Source: Nitrosopumilus sp. (GTDB lineage Archaea; Thermoproteota; Nitrososphaeria; Nitrososphaerales; Nitrosopumilaceae). Taken from it: a DNA stretch of 64,000 nt. Positions 45,159-54,127 of this stretch are shown in pieces (position 1 is the first letter of the stretch; each line of letters starts with the position of its first letter). Where the stretch lies: contig NZ_JAILWM010000004.1 of the NCBI RefSeq assembly GCF_025698945.1, positions 152,103 through 216,102 of the forward strand. Direction: 5' to 3'. Position numbers and translations under genes: made by a program. Under the pieces are notes generated by a model that worked only from the letters and a program-made list of their open reading frames with translations, ran no database searches and was not told the origin of the DNA.

Positions 45159-45863
45159 ATGGTTAATCTTCTTGATCCCTCCAACGTAATTACTAGGATG
45201 TTTAATGCCGGAAAATATGAAGAAATGTATCAATACTGCCTTAAAATGATTGAAAAAATCCCAAATGACATGGTTGCCCTTCAAAATATCTCATTATCTC
45301 TAATTTATTTAAAAAAATATCAAGAGGCCATTACTTATTGTGATAAAGTATTGGAAATAAAAAAATCTGATACTTTTGCTCTTAAAAATAAAATCTACTC
45401 TCTTGAAAATTTAAAGCAATATGAAAAAGTAATTGAATTATGCCAAGAAATTCTATCATTTAATCCAAATGATGTTTGGGCTCTAAACAGTATGGGCTTA
45501 TCCCTAAATGAACTAGATCGTCATGAGGAAGCCCTTGCGTGTTATGAGAAATCATTGAAAATTGACCCAAATGATGTTACTGCATTAATGAACAAAGCCA
45601 TCTCTCTTAGCCATTTAAAAAATTATGAAGAATCAATAAAATATTATGATAGGGCCCAACATGTTGATCCGAGCATTAAGGAGATTCCTATTGCTAAATC
45701 TAGATTATTTGAAAAATTAAAAATGCCTGATGAGGCATTCTTAGCTGCACAAGGGGTTCTCAATAAGGATATGGAAAAAATCATAACAAGTGCTAAAGAA
45801 AACAAGTGTACTGTTTTTCATCAATTTTGTCAAAATGAATTTGAAGAATATGATTCTAAATAA
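45159..45863 (+). CDS. TPR-repeat protein
   Basis: The 234-residue protein has five or so 34-residue TPR units (for example EDRYQEAITYCDKVLEI-like, DRHEEALACYEKSLKIDPND and KNYEESIKYYDRAQHVDPS patterns) between about residues 15 and 190. The C-terminal tail has two Cys. It is a protein-binding scaffold with no visible enzymatic part. Confidence 0.88.
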   Translation: MVNLLDPSNVITRMFNAGKYEEMYQYCLKMIEKIPNDMVALQNISLSLIYLKKYQEAITYCDKVLEIKKSDTFALKNKIYSLENLKQYEKVIELCQEILSFNPNDVWALNSMGLSLNELDRHEEALACYEKSLKIDPNDVTALMNKAISLSHLKNYEESIKYYDRAQHVDPSIKEIPIAKSRLFEKLKMPDEAFLAAQGVLNKDMEKIITSAKENKCTVFHQFCQNEFEEYDSK

Positions 45864-45922
45864 TATACAAACAATATAGTATATCTAAATCATTTTATAC
45901 AAAGAATTCATATCAAATTTTG

Positions 45923-46507
45923 ATGTTTACAGGAATTGTTGAAGGCACTGGAAAAGTTAAAAAAATTTCAAATAATACAAAAAATAGAAGTGCTATTCAA
46001 ATGACTGTCAATCTAGGAAAACATTCTAAGGGATTAAAAATTGGACAAAGTGTCGCATTAAATGGTGTTTGTCTTACTGCAACCAAATTATCAAAATCAA
46101 ATTGTGTTTTTGAAATGATTGAAGAAACAACAAAAAAAACTGATCTAGGTAATCTCAAAGTAGGTGGAATTGTAAACATTGAACGTAGCTTAAAGGCAGG
46201 AGACAGACTAGAAGGACATTTTGTTTTAGGCCATGTTGATGGTGTAGGAATTATTAAAAAAATAATTAAAAAACCAAAAGAAGTTCAAGTTTGGTTTGAG
46301 GTTCCTAAAAATCTTGTAAAGTATGTGGTAAAAAAAGGTTCAATTGCTATTGATGGAATTAGTTTGACTGTTGTTAATGTTAAAAACACACTTGCATCAG
46401 TATCATTAATTCCACATACAATTGAAGTTACAAATTTTCACACCAAAAAAGTAGGCGACAAAGTTAATATTGAAACTGACATTCTTGGAAAATACATTCT
46501 AAAATAA
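45923..46507 (+). CDS. ribE: Riboflavin synthase (trimeric bacterial-type)
   Basis: The 194-residue protein begins MFTGIVEGTGKV and has two related beta-barrel halves (about 1-95 and 96-194), the second with VDGVGII and SIAIDGISLTVV. It makes riboflavin from two lumazine molecules. This is the bacterial/eukaryotic-type enzyme, not the archaeal RibC type related to lumazine synthase, which suggests ancient acquisition. First gene of the riboflavin run. The ATG at 45923 is preferred to the TTG 3 nt upstream. Confidence 0.95.
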   Translation: MFTGIVEGTGKVKKISNNTKNRSAIQMTVNLGKHSKGLKIGQSVALNGVCLTATKLSKSNCVFEMIEETTKKTDLGNLKVGGIVNIERSLKAGDRLEGHFVLGHVDGVGIIKKIIKKPKEVQVWFEVPKNLVKYVVKKGSIAIDGISLTVVNVKNTLASVSLIPHTIEVTNFHTKKVGDKVNIETDILGKYILK

Positions 46508-46585
46508 GGTTAATTATCTACAATTTTAGTGGTAATTACCATTTTTTTAGTAAACTTTATAATTAGATCAGAATGATTTTTGTTT

Positions 46586-47251
46586 ATGACACTTGAATCT
46601 GCATTAGAATCTCTAAAACGGGGAGAGTTTGTACTTTTGTTTGATTCTGCAGGACGAGAAAATGAAATTGACATGGTAGTTGCTGCAGAATTTGTTACAC
46701 CTGAACATGTTGCAAGAATGCGTCAAAATGCTGGAGGATTATTATGTATTGCAATCGATCATAATTTTGCATCTTCCCTTGAATTAAAATACATGCACGA
46801 AATTCTTTCTGATTCTAACATTACAAACAAGGAGATGATTATGGGGTTGGCACCTTATGGTGATCATCCAACATTTTCCTTATCTGTAAATCACTATCAA
46901 ACTTATACTGGAATTACTGATAAAGATAGATCCTTGACTATTAGGGAAATGGCAAACATATTCAATGTTGAAAATAAACAAAAAAAATTTGCATCATCAT
47001 TTAAAACTCCTGGCCATGTTCCATTACTAATTGCATCCAAGGGTTTGCTTGCTGCACGACAAGGTCATACAGAAATGTCTGTATATCTTGCTCAAATTGC
47101 TGGTTTGACCCCTGTTACTGCCATTTGTGAAATGATGGATGCTGAAACATATTCTGCGCTATCTGTAGACAAAGCAGAAAAATTTGCAAAACAAAATGGT
47201 ATTCCATTAATTGATGGAAAAGAACTTTTAGAATACGCCAAGGTGCATTAA
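46586..47251 (+). CDS. ribB: 3,4-dihydroxy-2-butanone 4-phosphate synthase
   Basis: The 221-residue enzyme (from the ATG at 46586) supplies the four-carbon unit for lumazine. It has LFDSAGRENEIDMV (acidic metal-binding loop), the FKTPGHVPLL segment near residue 143 and RQGHTEMSVYLAQIAGL near 160. The active site looks intact. The gene ends 2 nt before ribH. Confidence 0.96.
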   Translation: MTLESALESLKRGEFVLLFDSAGRENEIDMVVAAEFVTPEHVARMRQNAGGLLCIAIDHNFASSLELKYMHEILSDSNITNKEMIMGLAPYGDHPTFSLSVNHYQTYTGITDKDRSLTIREMANIFNVENKQKKFASSFKTPGHVPLLIASKGLLAARQGHTEMSVYLAQIAGLTPVTAICEMMDAETYSALSVDKAEKFAKQNGIPLIDGKELLEYAKVH

Positions 47252-47253
47252 TT

Positions 47254-47670
47254 TTGAATATTGCTGTAGTGGTTTCGGAATTCAATAAAGAAGTGACATC
47301 TAGGATGTTATCCGTAGCCGAAGAGAAAGCAAATTCTTTGAAATTAAAAATAGTATATACTTGTAATGTTCCTGGGGCTTATGATATGCCTATAATTGTT
47401 GATTCCCTCTTGAAAAAAAGCAATATTGATGCAGTAGTTACGCTAGGAGCCATAATTAAGGGTCAAACAAAGCATGATGAGGTAATATCTCATTCAACTG
47501 CTCAAGCCCTTACAAATTTGTCAATTAAATATCAAAAACCAGTTTCATTAGGAATTTCAGGACCTGGAATGCAAGAAAAACATGCTTTCGCAAGAATTCG
47601 CCCTGTTGCAGAACGTGCAGTTGAGGCAGTTGTAAAAATTTCTGATGAACTAAAAAGGATTCAAAAATGA
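47254..47670 (+). CDS. ribH: 6,7-dimethyl-8-ribityllumazine synthase
   Basis: The 138-residue protein joins the four-carbon unit to the pyrimidine. It has VVSEFNKEVTSRM at the start, VPGAYDMPIIV near 43, LGAIIKGQTKHDEVI near 70 with the conserved His, and the C-terminal RAVEAVVKI helix. TTG start. Its end overlaps the next gene by 4 nt. Confidence 0.96.
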   Translation: MNIAVVVSEFNKEVTSRMLSVAEEKANSLKLKIVYTCNVPGAYDMPIIVDSLLKKSNIDAVVTLGAIIKGQTKHDEVISHSTAQALTNLSIKYQKPVSLGISGPGMQEKHAFARIRPVAERAVEAVVKISDELKRIQK

Positions 47671-48419
47671 TCCAGCTAAGTATATTGAAAATTAGTGGAT
47701 ATGGTCCATGGACTCTAACTTTAGGCAGTGATAGAGAGCATGAATTACAAATGTTACAAGCATCACTTTACAAAGAAGTACAAAAACTATTTTCTGAAAA
47801 AAATTGTCTTGTTTTTCTTAATCGTGCAGATGAATTTTTTGTCGTTTCAAATGGTCTTGAATTGGAGGATCATGTAGAGATTCAAAATAAATTAAAAAAA
47901 TTATTTGATATAAAATTAACAATCTCTATTGGATATGCAGACTCCCCATTTGATGCAAATTTAAAGGCATATGAGGGAAAGAAAAATGAAAATATTCTAA
48001 ATAAAGAACATGATATTTTTGGTTTTGTTAATGGAAAATCAAATTCTAATGTTTCAATTATGCACTTAGATGTTGATGATCTTACCTCTAGAAGAAAAAC
48101 AAATTCACCGTATGAAATTTCCTCAACAATATTTGAATTATATTCCAAAATGTCAAAATACTTTCTTCAAAAAAATTCACTGACTTTCTTTATGGGCGGA
48201 GATAATTTTATGGTGATTGCATCTGACGATGCAAAAAATTCTGTTCATCAATTCATTGATATGATAAAAAATGAAGATAAAATTTTATTGAATTGTGGTA
48301 TAGGAAATGCAAAAACTGCTAGAGAAGCTGTAAAATTAGCCACAAAATCCCTCGATACAATAAGAGAAATTCGAGATTCAGGAAAAGAAAAGCCTGAAGT
48401 TTATGAATTATCATGTTAA
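47667..48419 (+). CDS. arfA: GTP cyclohydrolase III (archaeal)
   Basis: This 250-residue protein matches the archaeal GTP cyclohydrolase IIa/III family, built from two ferredoxin-like halves related to nucleotide cyclase palms: LKISGYGPWTLTLG at the start, LNRADEFFVV near 51, MHLDVDDLTSRRK near 132 and FFMGGDNFMVIAS near 172. It opens GTP to a formylamino-pyrimidine and starts archaeal riboflavin synthesis. Confidence 0.94.
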   Translation: MIQLSILKISGYGPWTLTLGSDREHELQMLQASLYKEVQKLFSEKNCLVFLNRADEFFVVSNGLELEDHVEIQNKLKKLFDIKLTISIGYADSPFDANLKAYEGKKNENILNKEHDIFGFVNGKSNSNVSIMHLDVDDLTSRRKTNSPYEISSTIFELYSKMSKYFLQKNSLTFFMGGDNFMVIASDDAKNSVHQFIDMIKNEDKILLNCGIGNAKTAREAVKLATKSLDTIREIRDSGKEKPEVYELSC

Positions 48420-49603
48420 TAAAAAATATTAGTTTACTATCAGGATCTGAATTAGATTATGTTCCAAATAGTCATGTAAGGATTAAAAACAATAAATTCC
48501 AAAAAATTCAATCTAAAATTGCTTTAGATGCTAAGGAAGAATCTATTGATTGTGAAGGATTGATGTTAATTCCAGGATTTATCAATGCACATACCCACAT
48601 TGGTGATTCTGTTGGTAAAGATATTTCCTTGAATAATTCAGCTGATCAAAAGATTCATCCAATATTTGGAGCAAAATCAAAAATTCTAAAAAATACGTCT
48701 AATGATATTTTAGCAAATTTTATGAAAAATACTTGTCATTCTATGATTAGAAAAGGAATTACAACATTTGTCGATTTTAGAGAAAGTGGTTTGGAAGGAG
48801 TAAATCTGCTTAAAAAAGTGGTTTCTGACATTCCTATAAGATCAATTATTTTGGGTAGAATAGAATTCTATCAAGGTTCATCAGAGATTAAAAAAAATCA
48901 ATCTTTTCCCAAGGAAAAAATTGAGGAATTATCTTCACTTATAAAAAATTGTGATGGAGTTGGAATCAGTGGAGCAAATGAGAATAGTACATCTGTACTG
49001 AAATTTTATTCCAAAACATCAAAAATTAGAGCAATTCATGCATCAGAAACAAAAGAGAGTGTTGCAAAATCAAAAAAGATCTCAGGAAAATCTGAAACTA
49101 CAAGGGCATTATTTCTAAAACCACATTTCTTGATACATATGACAAACGCAACAAAAAATGATCTAAAAACTGCTTCAAAAAAAACTAGAGGAATAGTAAT
49201 TTGCCCACGAGCAAATTCTTCATTAGCTGAGGGTATTCCAGACATAGAAATAATGCAAAAGATAGGTTGCACTCTTGCTTTAGGAACAGATAATGTGATG
49301 ATTAATTCTCCTGATATGTTTCGAGAAATGGATTTTTTATGGAAAGCAACTATGGGAATTAACAAAAAAAGAATTGCTCCTAAAGAAATTCTTAAAATGG
49401 CAACAGTCAATGGCGGAAAAATTTTACAAAAAAATATTGGTCAAATTAAAACTGGACAAATTGCTGATTGTATATTTTTAGATAAACATGCTTTAGATTT
49501 AGAACCAATGCATGATCCATATGCATCAATAGTTCATAGGGCATCTGAATCTGCAATTAAAGCAGTTATGATTGGAGGAAAAATAATTCATGGAAAAATC
49601 TAG
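48413..49603 (+). CDS. Amidohydrolase in the riboflavin operon
   Basis: The 396-residue metal-dependent hydrolase of the cytosine-deaminase/chlorohydrolase type has the NAHTHIGD motif near residue 59, an AIHASE segment near 205, IHMTNA near 242 and LGTDNVMI near 294. It is translationally coupled on both sides (overlaps of 7 and 14 nt). The archaeal pathway needs a deformylase after ArfA (usually the unrelated ArfB) and a deaminase after ArfC; this enzyme could provide one of those steps. That is inference from position and chemistry. Confidence 0.88.
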   Translation: MLIKNISLLSGSELDYVPNSHVRIKNNKFQKIQSKIALDAKEESIDCEGLMLIPGFINAHTHIGDSVGKDISLNNSADQKIHPIFGAKSKILKNTSNDILANFMKNTCHSMIRKGITTFVDFRESGLEGVNLLKKVVSDIPIRSIILGRIEFYQGSSEIKKNQSFPKEKIEELSSLIKNCDGVGISGANENSTSVLKFYSKTSKIRAIHASETKESVAKSKKISGKSETTRALFLKPHFLIHMTNATKNDLKTASKKTRGIVICPRANSSLAEGIPDIEIMQKIGCTLALGTDNVMINSPDMFREMDFLWKATMGINKKRIAPKEILKMATVNGGKILQKNIGQIKTGQIADCIFLDKHALDLEPMHDPYASIVHRASESAIKAVMIGGKIIHGKI

Positions 49604-50246
49604 ACCTCATGTTATTTTAAGCGCAGCAACTTCTATTGATGGAAAAATTGCATCTAGAACTGGTGATTCCAAATTATCATCAACATTAGATATTATCCGA
49701 CTTCATAAACTTCGTTCAACTGTAGATGCAATTCTAGTTGGAAAGAATACTGTTTTAGTTGATAATCCATCATTAACTGTAAGACAAGTTAAAGGTAAGA
49801 ATCCAATTAGAATTATTTTAGATTCTAAAGGAGAGATACCAAAAAACTCAAAAATATTACAAACTAGCAAAAAAATACCTACAATAATTGCAGTATCCAA
49901 AAAAATAAGTAAATCTAATTTTGAAAAATTAAACGAGTTTCCAATTGAAATTATTATTGCTGGAAATAATTTTGTAAATCTAAACCAATTATTAAAAAAA
50001 CTTTTGAAGAAAAAAATCAAAACAATTCTTGTTGAAGGTGGTGGAATTATTAATTGGGAATTCATTAAAAAAGATCTTTTCGATGAGTTGATTATCACCA
50101 TCTCACCTTTTCTAATTGGAGGAATTAATGCAATTTCTTTGGTTCAGGGAAGTGGATTTGAAAAAATTTCAAATTCCCCTAATCTACGTCTTAAATCAAT
50201 CAAGAGGCTTAAAAATCACCTTGTTTTGCATTATGTTAAGGTGTAA
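49590..50246 (+). CDS. arfC: Archaeal riboflavin-pathway reductase
   Basis: The 218-residue protein is a RibD C-terminal-type NADPH reductase: VILSAATSIDGKIASRTGDSK region at the start, VDAILVGKNTVLVDNPSL near 49, and ILVEGGGIINWEF near 145. It reduces the ribosyl side chain of 2,5-diamino-6-ribosylamino-pyrimidinone phosphate. It closes the six-gene run. No deaminase domain is fused. Confidence 0.93.
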   Translation: MEKSRPHVILSAATSIDGKIASRTGDSKLSSTLDIIRLHKLRSTVDAILVGKNTVLVDNPSLTVRQVKGKNPIRIILDSKGEIPKNSKILQTSKKIPTIIAVSKKISKSNFEKLNEFPIEIIIAGNNFVNLNQLLKKLLKKKIKTILVEGGGIINWEFIKKDLFDELIITISPFLIGGINAISLVQGSGFEKISNSPNLRLKSIKRLKNHLVLHYVKV

Positions 50247-50282
50247 GTTATTATACTTTATTTAAAATAAAATTACAAGAAA

Positions 50283-50522
50283 TTGGCAATAAAAAAGAAA
50301 TCTACAACAAAAAGAAAAGCAGCACCAAAAAAGAAAGCAGCACCAAAAAAGAAGGCTACTAAATCAAAATCAAAGAAACCGGCATTTGGTGGCTATGCAA
50401 TTAGTTTTGCAGGTCGTAAAGAAACTGTAGAACAGGTTTTTGGAAATAAACCAATTGCCCCAAGTGAAATGACTAAAAAGATTTGGGCATTTGTAAAATC
50501 AAAAAGCCTTTCTAATCGTTAA
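50283..50522 (+). CDS. Small basic SWIB-like chromatin protein
   Basis: The 79-residue protein has a Lys/Ala/Pro-rich tail (residues 3-32, with a repeated AAPKKK unit encoded by an 18-bp tandem repeat) and a compact domain with VEQVFGNKPIAPSEMTKKIWAF that resembles the end of a SWIB domain. The domain looks shorter than a full SWIB. A DNA-binding, histone-tail-like role is plausible. TTG start. Confidence 0.65.
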   Translation: MAIKKKSTTKRKAAPKKKAAPKKKATKSKSKKPAFGGYAISFAGRKETVEQVFGNKPIAPSEMTKKIWAFVKSKSLSNR

Positions 50523-50530
50523 ACCAACTT

Positions 50531-50550
50531 GTTAACGTTAACTCGTTAAC
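50531..50550. promoter_or_regulatory. Triple GTTAAC repeat upstream of the hemerythrin gene
   Basis: GTTAAC occurs at 50531, 50537 and 50545; the first two form the perfect 12-bp palindrome GTTAACGTTAAC. The cluster sits 70-90 nt before the hemerythrin ATG, and a TATA-like AGATATAGATAT lies about 26-34 nt before the ATG. It shares the half-site TTAAC with the boxes at 38.7-40.4 kb but is not the same motif. Confidence 0.4.
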
Positions 50551-50619
50551 TAATTTCTATCTTTTAATTATTTTTTAAAATAAATAAGATATAGATATTG
50601 GATTTTATTTTAGATTATT

Positions 50620-51177
50620 ATGTCTACAGCATCATTACGTCGTGATCATGAACTTATAGAAAAAGTAATCAAAGCAATGGAATCTACAATTCAACTCCTC
50701 CATGATGGAAAACAAATCCCTGAATCAATTTTACTTCCTGTAATTGATTTTTCAAAAAACTTTACAGATGTTTGTCATCATACTAAAGAAGAAAAATCAC
50801 TATTTCCGGCATTAGAACAAGCAGGTATGCCAACTAACATGGGTCCAATTGCAATGATGCTAATGGATCATCAACGTTCTAGAGAAATTGGAACTCAAAT
50901 GGAAGAATCTGCAAAACTATACCTCTCTTCAGGTAATTCTAGTAAATTAATTTCTGATATGCAACAATATGTTGAACATATTACTGAGCATCTATGGAAA
51001 GAAAATAATCGATTATTCATGATGGCAGAAGCTAGATTACAATATGTTGCAGAAAAAGTGGATAAAGAATTAACTCAAATTGAAGAATCAAAACTACAAG
51101 ATTTAGGAAAAACTCGTAAACACTATGAAGAATTGGCAGAAAATCTCACAAAAGATGTGACTGAAAAAGGAAATTAG
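50620..51177 (+). CDS. Hemerythrin-like di-iron protein
   Basis: The 185-residue four-helix protein has the hemerythrin ligand pattern: RRDHELIEK near residue 9, VCHHTKEEKSLFPALE near 56 (His and Glu ligands), LMDHQRSRE near 87 and ITEHLWKENNRLF near 119. It could bind O2, NO or iron. The C-terminal helix extends beyond the core. The next gene starts 2 nt after its stop. Confidence 0.9.
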   Translation: MSTASLRRDHELIEKVIKAMESTIQLLHDGKQIPESILLPVIDFSKNFTDVCHHTKEEKSLFPALEQAGMPTNMGPIAMMLMDHQRSREIGTQMEESAKLYLSSGNSSKLISDMQQYVEHITEHLWKENNRLFMMAEARLQYVAEKVDKELTQIEESKLQDLGKTRKHYEELAENLTKDVTEKGN

Positions 51178-51179
51178 TC

Positions 51180-51473
51180 TTGTCTTATAGTATATTTGGT
51201 CAAGTTGTGGGCGTAAGAAAATTTGTTAATGGTGATCTAGAATTAGATTTTTACCATGATGATGAAATAACTGAATATCGTTCCTCAAATGATGCTGGTA
51301 AATTAAGCAATTTTCCTATGAATTTAGCTGAAACTTTGGCTACAACTTTGGCTACAAATGTATGTGTGGAGATTTACTTTGGTGAAGATGGAAATCCTAC
51401 ACATATAGAATTAGAGGAATGCGATGATGATTTAGATGATGAAGAAATTGATGATGATTTAGATGATGAATAA
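51180..51473 (+). CDS. 97-aa protein with acidic tail
   Basis: The protein has a beta-rich N-terminal domain (about 1-75) and a tail made almost only of Asp, Glu, Leu and Ile. It contains a 12-bp tandem duplication (ACTTTGGCTACA twice) encoding LATTLAT. After the TAA stop the same frame continues with seven acidic codons to a second stop, so the tail seems recently shortened. The function is unknown; it is co-transcribed with the hemerythrin gene. TTG start. Confidence 0.7.
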   Translation: MSYSIFGQVVGVRKFVNGDLELDFYHDDEITEYRSSNDAGKLSNFPMNLAETLATTLATNVCVEIYFGEDGNPTHIELEECDDDLDDEEIDDDLDDE

Positions 51474-51545
51474 AGTGATGATGAACTTGAAGATTAATTT
51501 TTTAAATGAATGTTTTTTATTTACTGAAATTAAATTAATGTAAAT

Positions 51546-52949
51546 TTATTCTACATAGTGATGATGAGTTAGATTATCATAAAATCTGACAGATTTTATA
51601 TTTACAAATTCTAACATCCCATATCTTGATAATTCCCTACCAAAACCACTGTGCTTTATTCCACCAAATGGAATTCTAGGATCTGATATAACCACATTGT
51701 TTACACTGACTATTCCAGATTCAATTCGTCTTGACATTTTTTCAGCTTTTGCAAGATCTCTTGTCCAGATAGTGGCACCTAATCCAAATTCAATATCATT
51801 TGCCATTTTTATTGCCTCACTTTCATTTTCAACTATGGTAATTGGTGCTACTGGTCCAAAGGTTTCTTCTTTGGCAATTCTCATATTTGATTTTACATTT
51901 GTAAGAATAGTTGGCTCATAGAAGTATCCTTTATCGCCTTTTCTGGAACCTCCCAATAGTATTTCTGCACCTTTTTCTCTTGCATCATCTACTATTCCTG
52001 AAATTGTATCAAGGCCATCTTTACTTGAGAGTGGACCCATATCTGTCTCCATAGACATTGGATCTCCGATTTTTAACTGAGATGCTTTTTTGATAAATGA
52101 TTCAATAAAGTCCTTAGCTATATTTTTTCCTACAAAGAATCTTTTTGAGGCTACACAACTTTGTCCACAATTAATAAATCTGCCTTTAACAGCTCCCTCT
52201 GCAGCTTTTTCAATAATTGCATCATCTAATACAATGAAAGGATCACTTCCACCTAATTCTAAAACACATTTTTTCAAATTTAATGCAGCTCTTTCCCCCA
52301 CTTTTTTTCCTGCATTTGTACTTCCAGTAAATGTAACAGCGTTAACATCTGAGTCAATTAGGTGGTTTGCTGATTCAACACTTCCTACAACCGTTTGAAA
52401 AATTCCATCTGGCATTCCTGATTCAGTAAATGCTTTTTCAATTTCAATTCCTGATTGCATGGTAACTCTAGAAGGTTTCATTACAATTACATTGCCTGCC
52501 ATCAAACATGGAGCTGCAAATCTTAATGCTTGCCAATAAGGAAAATTCCATGGCATGATAGAACCAATTACTCCAAGAGGCTCAAATGTAAGAAAACTTT
52601 TTCTTGCATCAGTGTTTAATACTTCATCAGAAAGAAAACTATCTCCATTATCTGCATAAAATTCTAAAGCCCAAGCACATTTTTCTACCTCTCCAATTGA
52701 TTCTTTTAGTGCTTTTCCCATTTCTGATGTAGCAACTTTTGCAAGTTGTGTTTTATTTTTCTTCAAGTATTCAACTAAATTGTAAATGTAACTTCTACGT
52801 TTTTCATAATCTTTTTTCCATTCAGGAAATGCTCTTTTAGCTTTTCTTACTAAATCAAAAACTTGATCATTATTCATTGGTGTAAATGATGAAATTTCTT
52901 CCTCCGTTGCAGGATTAATTGTTTTGATTTGAGTCAAGGATTTTCCCAA
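51546..52949 (-). CDS. NAD(P)-dependent aldehyde dehydrogenase (succinate-semialdehyde type)
   Basis: The 467-residue enzyme has the aldehyde-dehydrogenase core: PWNFPYWQ near residue 129, FTGSTNAGKKV near 207, catalytic Glu in LELGGSDPF near 231 and catalytic Cys in GQSCVASKRF near 263. The MKPSR segment near 157 and overall length resemble succinate-semialdehyde dehydrogenases. It would oxidise a short aldehyde such as succinic semialdehyde; its relation to the HP/HB cycle is uncertain. Confidence 0.92.
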   Translation of the reverse strand: MGKSLTQIKTINPATEEEISSFTPMNNDQVFDLVRKAKRAFPEWKKDYEKRRSYIYNLVEYLKKNKTQLAKVATSEMGKALKESIGEVEKCAWALEFYADNGDSFLSDEVLNTDARKSFLTFEPLGVIGSIMPWNFPYWQALRFAAPCLMAGNVIVMKPSRVTMQSGIEIEKAFTESGMPDGIFQTVVGSVESANHLIDSDVNAVTFTGSTNAGKKVGERAALNLKKCVLELGGSDPFIVLDDAIIEKAAEGAVKGRFINCGQSCVASKRFFVGKNIAKDFIESFIKKASQLKIGDPMSMETDMGPLSSKDGLDTISGIVDDAREKGAEILLGGSRKGDKGYFYEPTILTNVKSNMRIAKEETFGPVAPITIVENESEAIKMANDIEFGLGATIWTRDLAKAEKMSRRIESGIVSVNNVVISDPRIPFGGIKHSGFGRELSRYGMLEFVNIKSVRFYDNLTHHHYVE

Positions 52950-53039
52950 GAATTTCTCCTATTTAATCTAATTATTTCAATTTAAGTTTGAATATTGAAA
53001 ATCATACCTATAATTTAGAAATTATTAATTTTCTTTTAA

Positions 53040-53555
53040 TTAGAAAATTTGTTGCATGTCTTTTTTGATTTCATCAATTTTCTTTGAATATGCCTTTTTT
53101 GATTTATCATTCTTTTTTAGATTTAGAACATTTCCACATGATGGACATTTGAACATGCCTTCAAGAGATTCTTCAAATGTTACTCTTGGACAATCTTCAT
53201 TTCCACAGTGGTAAAAATCTGAAGCATTTTCATAATCTAATCTCTGTTGCAATCTTTCTGTAATCTTCTTCTTTTGATTTTCAATAAAATGTTCAACTTC
53301 TTCTCTTCTAGTTCTCCATCTGTAAACAAACCATCCTTTTCTTTCATCCTTTACTCTAATACCTGTAATTAGTGATTTACCAAATAGATCATAGAGTACC
53401 TTTCTAACCATGTTAATTCTTAGTCCAGTTGAACTAGCAATTTCTTCATCTGTTGCATCCTCTGCTTTTAAAAGAGATCTTGCTACTTTGAGATATTCAT
53501 CTCCTCCAATCATTGAAGCAATTCTTACAAAAGGATCCTCGTATTTGTCTACCAT
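53040..53555 (-). CDS. tfe: Transcription factor E (TFE-alpha)
   Basis: The 171-residue protein has an N-terminal extended winged helix (about 14-95, with DEEIASSTGLRINMVRKVLYDL), a helical linker (about 96-112) and a zinc ribbon (HCGNEDCPRVTF and FKCPSCGN). It helps open promoters with RNA polymerase, like eukaryotic TFIIE-alpha. First gene of the minus-strand run that continues with trm56 upstream. Confidence 0.95.
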   Translation of the reverse strand: MVDKYEDPFVRIASMIGGDEYLKVARSLLKAEDATDEEIASSTGLRINMVRKVLYDLFGKSLITGIRVKDERKGWFVYRWRTRREEVEHFIENQKKKITERLQQRLDYENASDFYHCGNEDCPRVTFEESLEGMFKCPSCGNVLNLKKNDKSKKAYSKKIDEIKKDMQQIF

Positions 53556-53581
53556 CTCAAATCTTCCTCAGTTTTCTATTA

Positions 53582-54127
53582 TTAATCCCTTGTTTCTTTT
53601 ACTTGTACGTTTTTTCCTTTTTTTGTAGGGATTATCTTCCTTTTTGCTCCTGGAAATTCCTTTTCAAATTGTTCTCCTTTCTGAATTCGGTCTAGTAATA
53701 TGGCTAAAGCACTAATTTCTGAGTGTGGTTGACTTCCAACTCCAACATTATAATCTGCTAATTCATAAATTTCTCTAGGAACTTTTTCTGCACCTACAAC
53801 TACTAACAAATTTTCTTCTTGTCGAAGTTGTTCTTGAACATCATTGATATTTTCTCCATACATCGAAAGATGAATTATTGTAAAATTTTTTTCTTTCTTT
53901 TTTTTAATAATTGATTTCCATTTATCAATAAATTCAACAATAAAATCCCCTCCCCATGTATTTTTTATTTTTTCAAGTGTATCTTTGATTTCTGGATTAA
54001 CTTCAGTCATGAAAATTTTTTTTGCACCAAATGCTCTTGAAACCAATGCAACGTGTGTTGTTACTCTATCATCTCTAACTAGGCGTTGTCCAATTCTTAC
54101 TACTTCAATTACCAAACGTCTCTTCAA
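53582..54127 (-). CDS. trm56: tRNA (cytidine-56 2'-O)-methyltransferase
   Basis: The 181-residue SPOUT methyltransferase has the archaeal Trm56 features [24 protein letters not shown] near the start, [10 protein letters not shown] near 108 and [20 protein letters not shown] near 130-150, which forms the knot for S-adenosylmethionine. It methylates C56 in the T loop. It overlaps hflX by 23 bp. Confidence 0.94.
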   Translation of the reverse strand: MKRRLVIEVVRIGQRLVRDDRVTTHVALVSRAFGAKKIFMTEVNPEIKDTLEKIKNTWGGDFIVEFIDKWKSIIKKKKEKNFTIIHLSMYGENINDVQEQLRQEENLLVVVGAEKVPREIYELADYNVGVGSQPHSEISALAILLDRIQKGEQFEKEFPGAKRKIIPTKKGKNVQVKETRD

